Shown here piece after piece: positions 17,952-28,300 of a DNA stretch of 63,585 nt. The position numbers and the translations under genes were made by a program. The stretch is taken from NCBI GenBank assembly GCA_944377425.1, contig CALWEX010000007.1, positions 1-63,585 on the forward strand, in the 5' to 3' direction. The DNA is from an uncultured Clostridia bacterium. GTDB lineage: Bacteria; Bacillota; Clostridia; Lachnospirales; Anaerotignaceae. Position 1 is the first letter of the stretch, and each line of letters begins with the position of its first letter. A model generated the notes under the pieces. It did no database searches, was not told where the DNA came from, and saw nothing but the letters and a program-made list of their open reading frames with translations.

Positions 17952-20642
17952 ATGGTTAAAAAATTAGCTGTAATATTTTCTATATTCATATTAGCTGTAA
18001 TATCGGTACTTTCATATCGTTTTGTTTCAAATAACAGCATACATAAAATTCAGTCAGTTAATATGGCTTATTGCCAAAACGGGTATATTTACGGCATAGA
18101 TATGGCATCAAACAAATACTATATTTTTCGTTATAATATTGAAAGCGGTGAAAATGATTATTTTACATACCCTATAGAGTATAACGATAATATGGTAGTT
18201 TTAAATAATATGGTTATGGGAAGCGATGGTAATATATATATTCATCGCAGCCAGTATGAAACAGAAAGAGAAGAATATGTAGATACTATAGATTACTGCA
18301 ATTTTAATTCAGGATGCCTTGATACATTATGGAATATAACGGATATAACTGATGAGCCATTTTTTATTTTTAATTTAGATAAAGATAATAACACAGTGCT
18401 TACTACATTTGATTCGAATAGTTTTATTATAAGGCAGTACATTCTTAATTCAGATAATACAGCAAGTAAGATAATTGAAACCAAAATTCAGGATTCAGCG
18501 AATTTAATTTATGGAGGAAAAAGTACATATTTTATTTTAACAATTAATGGTGATATAAGCACTATAGACGAAACAGGCAAAGAACGTATGGTGTTTATAA
18601 ATGATGGCTCTCAAATAGGCACACAAAATGTTAATTATGAAGTTAATGAAAACGAACTTCATTTCCTTAACCTTGATACAGGCTATAACTATAAAATAAC
18701 AAAAGAAACAAATTATGAAAAAGTTGAGTTGTGTTTTGATCATAAAGCAGCTTATGCAAAATCTTTTAATGCTTCTAAAATGTATAACATAAATGAAAGT
18801 GACGGAATATATTGCGGTGTTTTGCCTTTAGAAGATGGAAGAAATGTTCCGGCTGTATGCGGCCAAAAAGAGTATGTTTTAGATGAGCTTACTTGGACTG
18901 ACGGACAGGTGGTTTTTGTTTCGGCTATTATGTCTTTAAGTATTTTTGCTGTTTTGGCAGTATATTTTTATATTTTCTATATAATTTGGAATAGAAAATA
19001 TGGTGCGCCTATTTTGGCTATAGCAACAATGCTGATTATACCTATTATAGCAGTAGGCACTGCGGGGCTGTTTTATTTTATAGATAAGCAGCCATCTAAT
19101 GAAAAAGAACAGAAAATTCAGGAATTAGCTGTTATAAGCGAGGAAATAAAAGAAAACATTAATATTGAATTATTTGAGTTATACAGGCAGAAAGACAGGA
19201 TTACAATAGATGAGCTTATAAGTATGAATAAAAGTTTTAAGAAAACTCAAGACTTAGACTCATTGAAAAGCAATGATAATAAAAATGATGATTACATAAC
19301 GCCTAATATGTATTTTTATAAAAACGGAGATATATACAGTGCTTCACATTACTATCAGTTGGGTGTACCTGTAAAGTATCAGGTTACATCTAATGTTTAT
19401 GACTGTTTAAAAGAAGCAGCAGAAGAAAATAAAGTTGTTTATACAGAATATAACGATATATCAGGAAGATTTATATCTGTTTTTACGCCTATTGAAAACA
19501 GCTCAGGTGAGGTTATAGGTGTTCTTGAAATTAACGAAAATATAATTGTCCTTGAACTTAATATAATGAATAATGCCATTACAATAAAAAAACTTCTGTT
19601 GGCGGCAGCATCTATGATATTTATATTGATTCAGATAGTTCTTTGGATAAATACAAGATCTCTTAAAGTTTTAAGACAAGCTATGACAGAAGCGGCAAAT
19701 GGTAATCTTCATTCAAGAGCAAATATTAAGGGAAACCATGAAATAGCTGTTATTGCTGACAAGTTTGACAAAATGGCCGAAGTAATAGAAAACAGAGTGT
19801 CAGAAATAGAAACTTTCCAAAAGAAATATGAGGCTTTTGTCCCTTCCAAGCTATTTTATATATTACGGAAAAACGGAATAAAAGGTGCTTTTGCTGGAGA
19901 TGGAAAGAACTTTACAGCTACCGTTATGGCTGTTAATTCAGCAGGATACAAAAGAGCTGTTTTAAAGAAATATGATGAGGTATTTTCATACAGCAATAAA
20001 TACTTGCCTAAAGAAATACCAATTATCCACTCATTTGGCGGTGTTGTGCGCCGTATATTTGAAGGCGGAGAAGAAACAATTTTTACAAAAGAAGCTAAAA
20101 ATAACACAGCCGAATGTGCTGTTGAATTAATGCAAAAACTTAATGACAGCAACGAAGGATTCTGCATTGGTATTGCAAAAGAGGATTTAAGGTTTGGTGT
20201 TATAGGCCTGCCAAAAAGAATGGTAGCCATTACAATTTCAGAACATGGAAGCCTTTCTTGGTTTTTGCAGAACATGGCATCTGATTTTGGCGCTTCCATA
20301 CTTATATCATCAAGTGCGGCCAATGACATAGAAAACTTTTTTAAACGGTATAGCATAAGAACAATAGGCTATTTGTATATAACAGCGGAAAGCCGTTTGG
20401 AGGCAGTTTATGAAATATTAAACGGTGAAAGCCAAGAGCGCCAAAGATTAAAGCTGGATACTAAAGCTGAGTTTGAAGAAGGCGTAAGGCTTTTTATGGC
20501 TGAATCATTTATATACGCCAGAAAACGGTTTATAAATGTTCTTCAGCGGGACAGCAAAGATAAAGCCGCTAAAGAGTACATTATATTATGTGACAAAAGT
20601 TTAAAAGGTGAGATTGTTAAGCCTTGGCTTAAAAAGTTTTAG
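17952..20642 (+). CDS. membrane receptor with HAMP and degenerate nucleotide-cyclase domain (copy 1)
   Basis: About 896 residues. Membrane helices are near 5-23, 318-345, 350-373 and 546-565. Between the first two is a repeat-rich region resembling a beta-propeller (recurring aromatic-Gly-x-Asp turns, ~30-310); between the last two is a CACHE-like sensor region. A HAMP segment (~566-625) and a class III cyclase-like domain (~630-830) follow, then a TPR-like tail (FEEGVRLFMAESFIYARKRF). Catalysis is doubtful: the first metal Asp is Asn in VMAVNSAGYK, and the GG-x3-K-x2-GD motif reads GGVVRRIFEGGEE. It is probably a nucleotide-binding or scaffold sensor, not an active enzyme. It is encoded just before a paralogue with the same architecture. 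ATG 17952 is chosen over 17943 because of GGGATGG spacing. Confidence 0.8.
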   Translation: MVKKLAVIFSIFILAVISVLSYRFVSNNSIHKIQSVNMAYCQNGYIYGIDMASNKYYIFRYNIESGENDYFTYPIEYNDNMVVLNNMVMGSDGNIYIHRSQYETEREEYVDTIDYCNFNSGCLDTLWNITDITDEPFFIFNLDKDNNTVLTTFDSNSFIIRQYILNSDNTASKIIETKIQDSANLIYGGKSTYFILTINGDISTIDETGKERMVFINDGSQIGTQNVNYEVNENELHFLNLDTGYNYKITKETNYEKVELCFDHKAAYAKSFNASKMYNINESDGIYCGVLPLEDGRNVPAVCGQKEYVLDELTWTDGQVVFVSAIMSLSIFAVLAVYFYIFYIIWNRKYGAPILAIATMLIIPIIAVGTAGLFYFIDKQPSNEKEQKIQELAVISEEIKENINIELFELYRQKDRITIDELISMNKSFKKTQDLDSLKSNDNKNDDYITPNMYFYKNGDIYSASHYYQLGVPVKYQVTSNVYDCLKEAAEENKVVYTEYNDISGRFISVFTPIENSSGEVIGVLEINENIIVLELNIMNNAITIKKLLLAAASMIFILIQIVLWINTRSLKVLRQAMTEAANGNLHSRANIKGNHEIAVIADKFDKMAEVIENRVSEIETFQKKYEAFVPSKLFYILRKNGIKGAFAGDGKNFTATVMAVNSAGYKRAVLKKYDEVFSYSNKYLPKEIPIIHSFGGVVRRIFEGGEETIFTKEAKNNTAECAVELMQKLNDSNEGFCIGIAKEDLRFGVIGLPKRMVAITISEHGSLSWFLQNMASDFGASILISSSAANDIENFFKRYSIRTIGYLYITAESRLEAVYEILNGESQERQRLKLDTKAEFEEGVRLFMAESFIYARKRFINVLQRDSKDKAAKEYIILCDKSLKGEIVKPWLKKF

Positions 20643-20657
20643 AACGGGGGTAAAACT

Positions 20658-23228
20658 GTGATAAGCGGACGGTTTTTTAAAAAATTAATATTGATTTTGG
20701 TATTGCCTGCCATAGCGCTGTCCGCGATATTTGTTCACGAACTGCCTGTTTGGGATATAGGATACGTTAAACACACTGCTTGGGAAAATGGTGTTTTATA
20801 TGGTGCTGATGAAAAAAACGGCAATATACGTATTTTTGGCTGTGATGAATATGGCAATAACGCTTGGATTGATACTGTATATTCGGCAGACGACAAAAAT
20901 ACAACATTATGTAGCGTAGAGCAGTTTGGCGTATCAGAAAACGGTATATGTAATCTGCTTTTAAAGTCTAAGGATATAACAGAACAAAATAGGTATATAC
21001 TTATTAGTTATGACATAAATAAAAGGCAAATCGCAGAAAAAGAAAATATTGATATTGCTGAGGACAACAATATATACATAAAAAAAGAAATAGGCAGTGA
21101 TACATGGTATGTTTCAAATAACGGCTCTGTTTGGAAAAACGGTATAGGAAATGGTACTTTGTTATTCTTAAATGATGGCAGCTCTATATCAGAAAAAAAC
21201 AGCGCTTACACATTTGGAAAAGATGGATTATATTTCTATAACTTAGAAGATGATGCATTCTATACAATACCTTACAGTGATGGAATTATGAAAAAGGCTG
21301 AAAACATGCCTATTAATGCCGATATAAATTCTTTTGGTACACTTTTTTCGTTAAACGAAGCAAAAGACGGTACATGGACGGCAAGTTTTTATAATACAGA
21401 TTCACATCTTTTACCTATGGTTATGGGGAAAAGCACTGAAGTTATTGAAAGGCTCAATATTCCAGCACAACAGGCGTTTTTTATAGTTATTGCATTGTCA
21501 TGTGCTTTAATTGCTCTAATATTTATTGTTTATATTCTAGTTAGAAAAATACGTAAATCATTTCCTACTGAACTAAAAATAATCAGTGTTTCCATGCTGT
21601 TGCTTATACTAAGCTGTTTTGTAGTTAAGATAGCTATAGAAGGCCTTTTAAAGGATGATGTTGAAAACCGTATTTTTTCACAAATGCGCTATACAGCGGG
21701 AACTGTTAATAATAATACCAATTTACAGTCTACCTACTTGGAAGGACAGGCTGTTAATGTATATGAAAATATAGCTGATAGCACAGCCCATGAAGTTATT
21801 TATAACTACAAAGGAGAGCTGATAAGTGATTTTGAAGGAATAGTAGGTTATGTTTCGGTTTTAGGCTATAAAGATGGCACTCTTTTTAGTATGGATACAG
21901 GAAGCCTTTTTTGTGAGCCGTTGGTTTTGTTGGATGAAGAAAATGAGCTTAAATCTATTAACAAAGCCTGCGAAATTAAAACTCCAGTAAAAAGTATTAT
22001 AAATACATATAATATGGGTAAATGTTTGGCTTTGTATTATCCAGTTGTACAGGATAATGAGGTAACTGGTATTATAAGAACACTTTATACTGAAAAATCT
22101 ATAACAGAAGATATAAGAGAACAAAAACCACAAATCCTTAATAATATATTTATTTTCCTCTTTGGAATAGTGCTGTTTTTAGCAGTCATTAGCTTTTTGC
22201 TTCTTAGGCCTTTAAATAAAATAAAAAATGCTTTAGCAGATTTTTCTGTAGGTATTGATATGGAAGAACCGGAAAGCGGCAGCGGCAGTGAAATAAGTGA
22301 AATGATGAATTTATTTTATAATTTGACTGTTAATGTAAAAGAACATTTGTATAACGTAGACCAACTTAAAAAGGCATATGAGCCTTATATTCCTCAAAAA
22401 CTTATAAGCCTTTTTGGAAAAAATGACATACGCCAAATATCACCAGAAGATGAAACAATAATAAAAGACGCAGCTATATTAGTTATAGACGCTATGGGAT
22501 TTTCTAAAGCTGTTTCAAAAGCTGATGTTCAGGAAATGTTTTTATTTGTTAACAGTGCTTTGGAAAAAATAGTATCTGGTGTAGAAAATGAAGGTGGAGT
22601 TGTTCTTCAATTTACAGATACAGGTATGTTTGCTTTTTTCCAAAATATGCCAGACAAAGCTTTAAAAGCCGCTGTGGAAATACAAAAAAGCTTACAGTGT
22701 CTTCCTAAAAAATTAGGCGGTGAAGGAGAAAAAATTGTATTCAGTGCTGGTATGATTTTAGGTGATATAAACGTAGGTGTAATAGGTGCAGAAGATAGAA
22801 TGGAAATACGTGCTGTATCGCCTGAAATGTCATTTGCCAGATATCTGCAAAAAGTAAGCGGTATTTATAACCTTGGCATACTAATTGATGAAACATTTAA
22901 GGATAGTATTGAACGGTTTAATGAAAAAGAAACCATAAGGCGCATAGGAAGAATAAGTTTTTCTGGTAATATTAAGTCCAGCAGAACAATATATGAGGCT
23001 TTCGGCGGACAGATGCCAGAATTTGTAAAGCTTAAACAGCTTACAAGAGAAGATTTTGAGTCCGGGGTTGATTATTTTCATTCAGGTAATTATACCAAAG
23101 CAAAAGAATGTTTTATACGTGTTTTGCGTATGAATAAAGACGATATGGCCGCAGGACGTTATTTAAAATTATGCAGCGACAAAATATCGTGTAAAGAAAA
23201 AGGGATGAACGCTTTTGAACAATATTAA
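20658..23228 (+). CDS. membrane receptor with HAMP and degenerate nucleotide-cyclase domain (copy 2)
   Basis: 856 residues from GTG 20658 after an ACGGGGG site. It has the same layout as the preceding protein: helices near 8-25, 273-295, 309-330 and 496-516, propeller-like and sensor regions outside, HAMP, cyclase-like domain (~575-775) and a TPR-like C-terminus (FESGVDYFHSGNYTKAKECF). The linker PYIPQKLISLFGKNDI is typical just before class III cyclase domains. One metal Asp is kept (LVIDAMGFSK). However, the substrate Lys/second metal motif reads GGVVLQFTDTGMFAFF, and the transition-state Asn and Arg positions read VSPEMSFARYL, so activity is probably lost. It overlaps the AAA+ gene by 14 bases, suggesting translational coupling. 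Confidence 0.8.
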   Translation: MISGRFFKKLILILVLPAIALSAIFVHELPVWDIGYVKHTAWENGVLYGADEKNGNIRIFGCDEYGNNAWIDTVYSADDKNTTLCSVEQFGVSENGICNLLLKSKDITEQNRYILISYDINKRQIAEKENIDIAEDNNIYIKKEIGSDTWYVSNNGSVWKNGIGNGTLLFLNDGSSISEKNSAYTFGKDGLYFYNLEDDAFYTIPYSDGIMKKAENMPINADINSFGTLFSLNEAKDGTWTASFYNTDSHLLPMVMGKSTEVIERLNIPAQQAFFIVIALSCALIALIFIVYILVRKIRKSFPTELKIISVSMLLLILSCFVVKIAIEGLLKDDVENRIFSQMRYTAGTVNNNTNLQSTYLEGQAVNVYENIADSTAHEVIYNYKGELISDFEGIVGYVSVLGYKDGTLFSMDTGSLFCEPLVLLDEENELKSINKACEIKTPVKSIINTYNMGKCLALYYPVVQDNEVTGIIRTLYTEKSITEDIREQKPQILNNIFIFLFGIVLFLAVISFLLLRPLNKIKNALADFSVGIDMEEPESGSGSEISEMMNLFYNLTVNVKEHLYNVDQLKKAYEPYIPQKLISLFGKNDIRQISPEDETIIKDAAILVIDAMGFSKAVSKADVQEMFLFVNSALEKIVSGVENEGGVVLQFTDTGMFAFFQNMPDKALKAAVEIQKSLQCLPKKLGGEGEKIVFSAGMILGDINVGVIGAEDRMEIRAVSPEMSFARYLQKVSGIYNLGILIDETFKDSIERFNEKETIRRIGRISFSGNIKSSRTIYEAFGGQMPEFVKLKQLTREDFESGVDYFHSGNYTKAKECFIRVLRMNKDDMAAGRYLKLCSDKISCKEKGMNAFEQY

Positions 23229-25299
23229 CTGTGGGATAAACAAAGATAATAGCATGCCATACCTTTGGGATAGTGAGCTATGGTCTGATTTTATTGCTGT
23301 AATGGAATATCTACTTTGGGCCGCAGCTGAGAAAGAAAAAATTATAAACCAAGGGGAATTTGCCGATGCTCTTTGCCTTAAAGTAACTGAAGAAATGGAA
23401 AATGCTGAAGAAACTATTAAGCGCAGAATGAGGCTGTCGGCAATAAGCGGTATAAAACTGCATACGGCAAAGTTTTTTGATGAATTTAAACTTGAGCCTA
23501 TAGAGGAATTTGCCATTGTGCTTTTAGGCTGTGCTGGAGCAGACTATGAGTTTAATTTTGTATTATCATCTGAGGAAAAAGCAAAAAATGTTCAAACTCC
23601 TACAGTTGAAATGATTTTAAGGCTTTACAGTATGCTTGGAAAGCCAGATTTAAAAGAAACAGCACTTTTAATTGATATTAAAGGCAATTTTAAGCTTTGT
23701 ATTGAAGATAATGCTAATCGAAATAAAACTTTAAACAATGAAAGCTTACGAATTAAAAGTGCGCTTTTATCGTATCTGCTTGGTGAAAGTTTTAATGTAG
23801 CCTACAAGCAGCCATATTTTGATGACCCTTTGCCAGAGCTTTTGATATATAACGACGTATTGGTAAAGGCCGTTAATGTGGTTAATAATTATAATACTGC
23901 ACATAAACCAACTGCACTATATATACATGGAATGAAAAAATCCGGCAAAAAGCTGTTAGTTTCACATTTATCGGAAATTACAGGCAATCCTGTGTTTTTT
24001 ATAAAATGGGACGATGTTGTTAATATGCCTGATGATAAAAAAGAAAAGCTTTTTGATAACATCAGTATTAAGTTACGTCTTGAAAACGGTTTCATGTGTC
24101 TTTACGGAATACCTGACTTTTCCGATGAGAAAGAATCGGTTTACTGCGCTCTTTTTTCTAGATTAATGGGTATAAGCAGTTTTACAGTTGTTTTGGGCGA
24201 AGGCAAATATTATTTTCCTGTGTGGCTTAGCCAAAACTTTATATCTCTTGAATTATGGGACATTTCGGCAACTGAAAAAATTTCTGTGTGGTCGCATTAC
24301 AGCAGTGTATATAATACTGGTGACGATGTTGACTCAAGTTTGAACGGAAATAAATATGTTATGAGTGTAGGAGAAATAGAAAATACATTTTCAACAGCAT
24401 ATCTTACAGCAGTTTCTAAAAATGCTGAGTGTGTTAAATCTGAGTATATAACCGATGCCGTAAAGCAAAGGGGTATGGGAAAGTTAGGGTCTTATGCATC
24501 GCTTATTACAGGCTCTTTTGTATGGGACGACCTTATTGTAGATGATTATATAAAGCGTCAGATGAGATATATTTGTAACCAGATAAAATATAGGAACGTA
24601 GTTGGCGAAGAATGGGGATTTTTTGAAAAAACACCATATGGCAGAGGCGTTAGTGTACTGTTTTATGGCCCGCCGGGTACAGGTAAAACTATGGCTGTGC
24701 AGATAATGGCTTTTGAGCTTGGTCTGGAGCTTTATCGTATTGATTTATCTAAAATGGTAAGTAAATATATAGGTGAAACAGAAAAGAATATATCCGCATT
24801 GTTTGATAAGGCAAAACACATGAATGTTATACTGTTTTTTGATGAAGCGGATTCGCTTTTTGCCAAAAGAAGCGAAGTAAAGGACTCTAATGATAGAAAT
24901 GCCAATGCGGAAACAGCGCATTTACTGCAAAAAATGGAAGAATACGATGGAATGGTAATTCTTGCCACTAACCTTGTAGACCAGATTGATGACGCTTTCC
25001 GTAGAAGAATTAAATTTATGGTTCCTTTTAGATTCCCTGATGAGCAGACAAGAAAAGAACTGTGGCATTCTTTAATACCTAAAAAAACACCGCTGGATGA
25101 CGGCATAGATTTGGACTTTTTTGCAAAACAGTTTGAGCTTTCAGGCAGCCAAATTAAGGAAATTTTGCTTAATGCGGCATATATAGCCGTATCTGACAAT
25201 AAACCTCTTGGAAATGAGCAAATTAAAGAAGCCATAACATGGAACTATATTAAATACGGAAAACAGCTGACGAAGGATGATTTTGGTTACCTTGCCTAA
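23215..25299 (+). CDS. AAA+ ATPase, Pvc15-like
   Basis: 694 residues from TTG 23215, which follows AAAGGGATG and overlaps the previous gene; ATG 23254 is the alternative start. An N-terminal helical region leads into a first module with a degenerate P-loop (GMKKSGKK near 239). The second is a complete AAA+ module: Walker A GPPGTGKT at ~485-492, Walker B VILFFDEADSLF near 538-549, sensor ILATNL and arginine-finger region FRRRIKF. This ATPase family is universal in PVC-like CIS clusters, where it is thought to assist assembly or cargo loading in the cytoplasm. The family usually has 500-700 residues, so the length is normal. Confidence 0.9.
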   Translation: MNNINCGINKDNSMPYLWDSELWSDFIAVMEYLLWAAAEKEKIINQGEFADALCLKVTEEMENAEETIKRRMRLSAISGIKLHTAKFFDEFKLEPIEEFAIVLLGCAGADYEFNFVLSSEEKAKNVQTPTVEMILRLYSMLGKPDLKETALLIDIKGNFKLCIEDNANRNKTLNNESLRIKSALLSYLLGESFNVAYKQPYFDDPLPELLIYNDVLVKAVNVVNNYNTAHKPTALYIHGMKKSGKKLLVSHLSEITGNPVFFIKWDDVVNMPDDKKEKLFDNISIKLRLENGFMCLYGIPDFSDEKESVYCALFSRLMGISSFTVVLGEGKYYFPVWLSQNFISLELWDISATEKISVWSHYSSVYNTGDDVDSSLNGNKYVMSVGEIENTFSTAYLTAVSKNAECVKSEYITDAVKQRGMGKLGSYASLITGSFVWDDLIVDDYIKRQMRYICNQIKYRNVVGEEWGFFEKTPYGRGVSVLFYGPPGTGKTMAVQIMAFELGLELYRIDLSKMVSKYIGETEKNISALFDKAKHMNVILFFDEADSLFAKRSEVKDSNDRNANAETAHLLQKMEEYDGMVILATNLVDQIDDAFRRRIKFMVPFRFPDEQTRKELWHSLIPKKTPLDDGIDLDFFAKQFELSGSQIKEILLNAAYIAVSDNKPLGNEQIKEAITWNYIKYGKQLTKDDFGYLA

Positions 25300-25317
25300 A
25301 TACAGGAGGGTTTGAAA

Positions 25318-28300
25318 ATGGCAAAAACTTTAACTAATGAATTGGAAAAAAACAAGCCGACTGTATCGGCAATAGAATTAGCTTTGGCAAGGCGCGAAGC
25401 TGAAGACGGCATAGACTCTATGGAGTTTGAAACTGATTCGGAATTGATGGGGCAGGAAAATGAAATGCTCTATCAGTTTATAAGAAATAGAAATTTAACA
25501 AGAAACTCAAATAAAGTATTTTTCAAAATAAATAACAGACCTATACTGGGAGCTAAAGGTCAGCAGGTAAAAGGCGGTGCTATTCCGCTTTTTGCCGGTG
25601 CAGCCATTGACTTGTCTAGCTTAAATGCTATAGGTGATAAAAAGTTTCTTAAACCACCTGAAGCAAGCGGAAAAGGCGGTATATTGGCTATAATGCCGCA
25701 AAAGTTCAATCAAGGGCTTACACTGCCTTTTAATAATATTAAGCTTAAAGAAAATTTTATCGATGGCGATATTTTGCTTAATAACAGGAGCGGTTTTCAT
25801 GGCAGCCATATACGATTAACGGCTGAAAAAATTCATGTTACAATGGATAAAGCCGAGTTTGTTAATCCAAGACTGGTTTATACAAAAAAAGATGAAGAAA
25901 GCTCTGTTCCTGTTCCAGAAGATGTTTATGTAGATGGGAGCGGAATAACACCTAAACTGCTGACAAACTATTTGCGTCTTAAAGCACCTGAAGAAGTGGT
26001 AACTGATACTACTGCTCAGGAAGAAACACCAGATGAAGTGCTGGAAAAGGAATTGGAATATAAAGCGCCTGACCGTGTATTGTTTATGGCACCTGGCGGA
26101 AGATTCCGCTCGAAACTAAAAGGAACAAAACTGGGGTGGTACGATAGTTTTTCTGTTGAGCGTAAAAACGGCGGTCTTGTGGCTATTATAGTAGTTAAAG
26201 GGAAAAAAAATGAAATTGATATTAGCGAAACTGATGTTGAACATAAATATACTGCAGATAGCTTAACTGTTGAATTAGAAGATAAAATAGGCATTTTAAA
26301 CGGAATTTTAGGTTTAGCCGGATTTGATAAGGCTGAAAACGATACAAACGAAATATGTTACAGGGATTTGGAAATAACAGAAGACGGTATATTCTTTGGC
26401 TCAATTAGAGATTCACGCCTTGGTGTGGACATAGGCGATGATTGGGAATTTAAAATAGGCAATACAACAGAATTTGAATTTTCTAACCTTATAATTGGCA
26501 AAGACGATGATGATGGTGACAGCTATTTTGACTTAGCAACAACAGTGCTTAAATACTTTAATATTATAAAAGATGACCCTGATGAAGAAGGCGAAAGCGA
26601 AGAAGAAGCCGAAGACGAAAACAATAAATTTAATTATAGTGTTACCTTTTTAACTTTTCCTGTTATTCCTGGTTTGGTTTCGGTAGATGCAAAGTTTAAC
26701 GCAGGCGCAAGTGTAGGGTATAAAGTCAGGGGCTCTGTTAACAACATTGCAGGGGCTTTAAAAAATCAGCAGTCCGAAACATTTGGCCTTGACCTTGGTG
26801 CAGCTATTACAGGTAGTGCCTATGCAGGGCTTAAAGCCGGCATTACAGCAGGACCATCATTTTTAATGAATGTAAGTGCTAATATAGGCGCAAAAATAGC
26901 ATTAACCGGTGGAGAGAACAACAACGTACTTTCAGCCGGAGTACATACTGAGTTTAAAAAAGGCCGCAAAGGAATGCCGCATTTTGAGAAAATTGAATTT
27001 GATGCTTTAGGTGAGCTTAGGCTAAGAGCTCTTGTGGAAGGAAGCATAGATGCTCAAATTTTAGGCTGGGAAAAAACGCTTTGTAGCTATACTTTCAAGG
27101 ATTGGGAGCTTGCTGCTATTGCGGCTGAAATAAAAGCTACAAAACAAAACGGACAAAAATGGCAAGCAGAAGCCAACATGTCTTACAGAGCCCTTGCTGG
27201 AAAGGTTAAAGGTGGCCTTGAAAGCGGCGACGATTTGGAAAAGATGTTTGAAAAAAAGGAAGCATCTTACGGCAAAAAAGCTTTTGATGCAAGCCAAAGC
27301 TCATTTGAGGATGCCAAAAATATACTTATGGCCTACCATGACAAAAGCCAGCCTATGTTTGTAAATTTAAAAGATGTTGGCTCAGGTTTTTTAAATATGA
27401 ACGATGCCATAAGGGATATTCAGCGCAGGTTTTATGTTCAGCTGCGTGATAACGAAAATGCTATAGCTCTTCAAATGCAGGAAGTAGAAGATTTAAAAAA
27501 AGACAAAGATTACAAAAAAGTCGGAGATAAAATACAAAGCAAAATAAACAGACATTCGGGCAATATTGCAAAAATTGCTCAATCTTTGGAAAAAATTCAA
27601 CAGTCTTCGACAAATTCTGTCATACCAACTAGCACGCCTAGCACAAATTTAATGGATGCTTATGTGGCAGGCGGTGGTAATCAGCAAGGCTTTTATGCTT
27701 ATTTAAAAGAAAAAGCCAAGCGTCAGGCAGTAACTGTTGATTCGCTTATCAGTTATGAAGTGAGCCGAAGGAATGAGCTTACTAGAAAATCAAATGAGCG
27801 AATAGAGCAGATGCGAGCTTTTGCTAAAAGCCTTGGCGTTTCAGAAAGTGATACAACTAAAGGCAGCCAGTTGTTAAATAAATACAAGAGCCTTGGCGGT
27901 AAGGCAATAAACAAAGCAGCTTTTACTGACATTTCTGCTTTAAGAAAATATGAGGAAGAAAGATTAAGAGAAAAAAGCGCAAATGTAAACAGCTTTGCAG
28001 CTGATAAATATCATTCTCATTTAGACAGGATAAATGAGTTATCTGCACAGTTTCCAGAAATAGTTAAAAACGGTTCAAATGTGCCTAATGCCCAATTTTA
28101 TAAATACTATGTTGATGTATTAGGTGCAAGGCATTTTAAAAATATATTGGATACATATTCCAACAGAGAAAGGCTTTTGGCTTATGAGCGAAGTATTCTA
28201 AGTCAAAAATTAATTTCTGATGAAGATGGAAAAAATGCTTTTGAAAAACGTGGCGAAATAAGGGAGCTTCAGACTTTAGGCGTAAGGGATAAAATACAGC

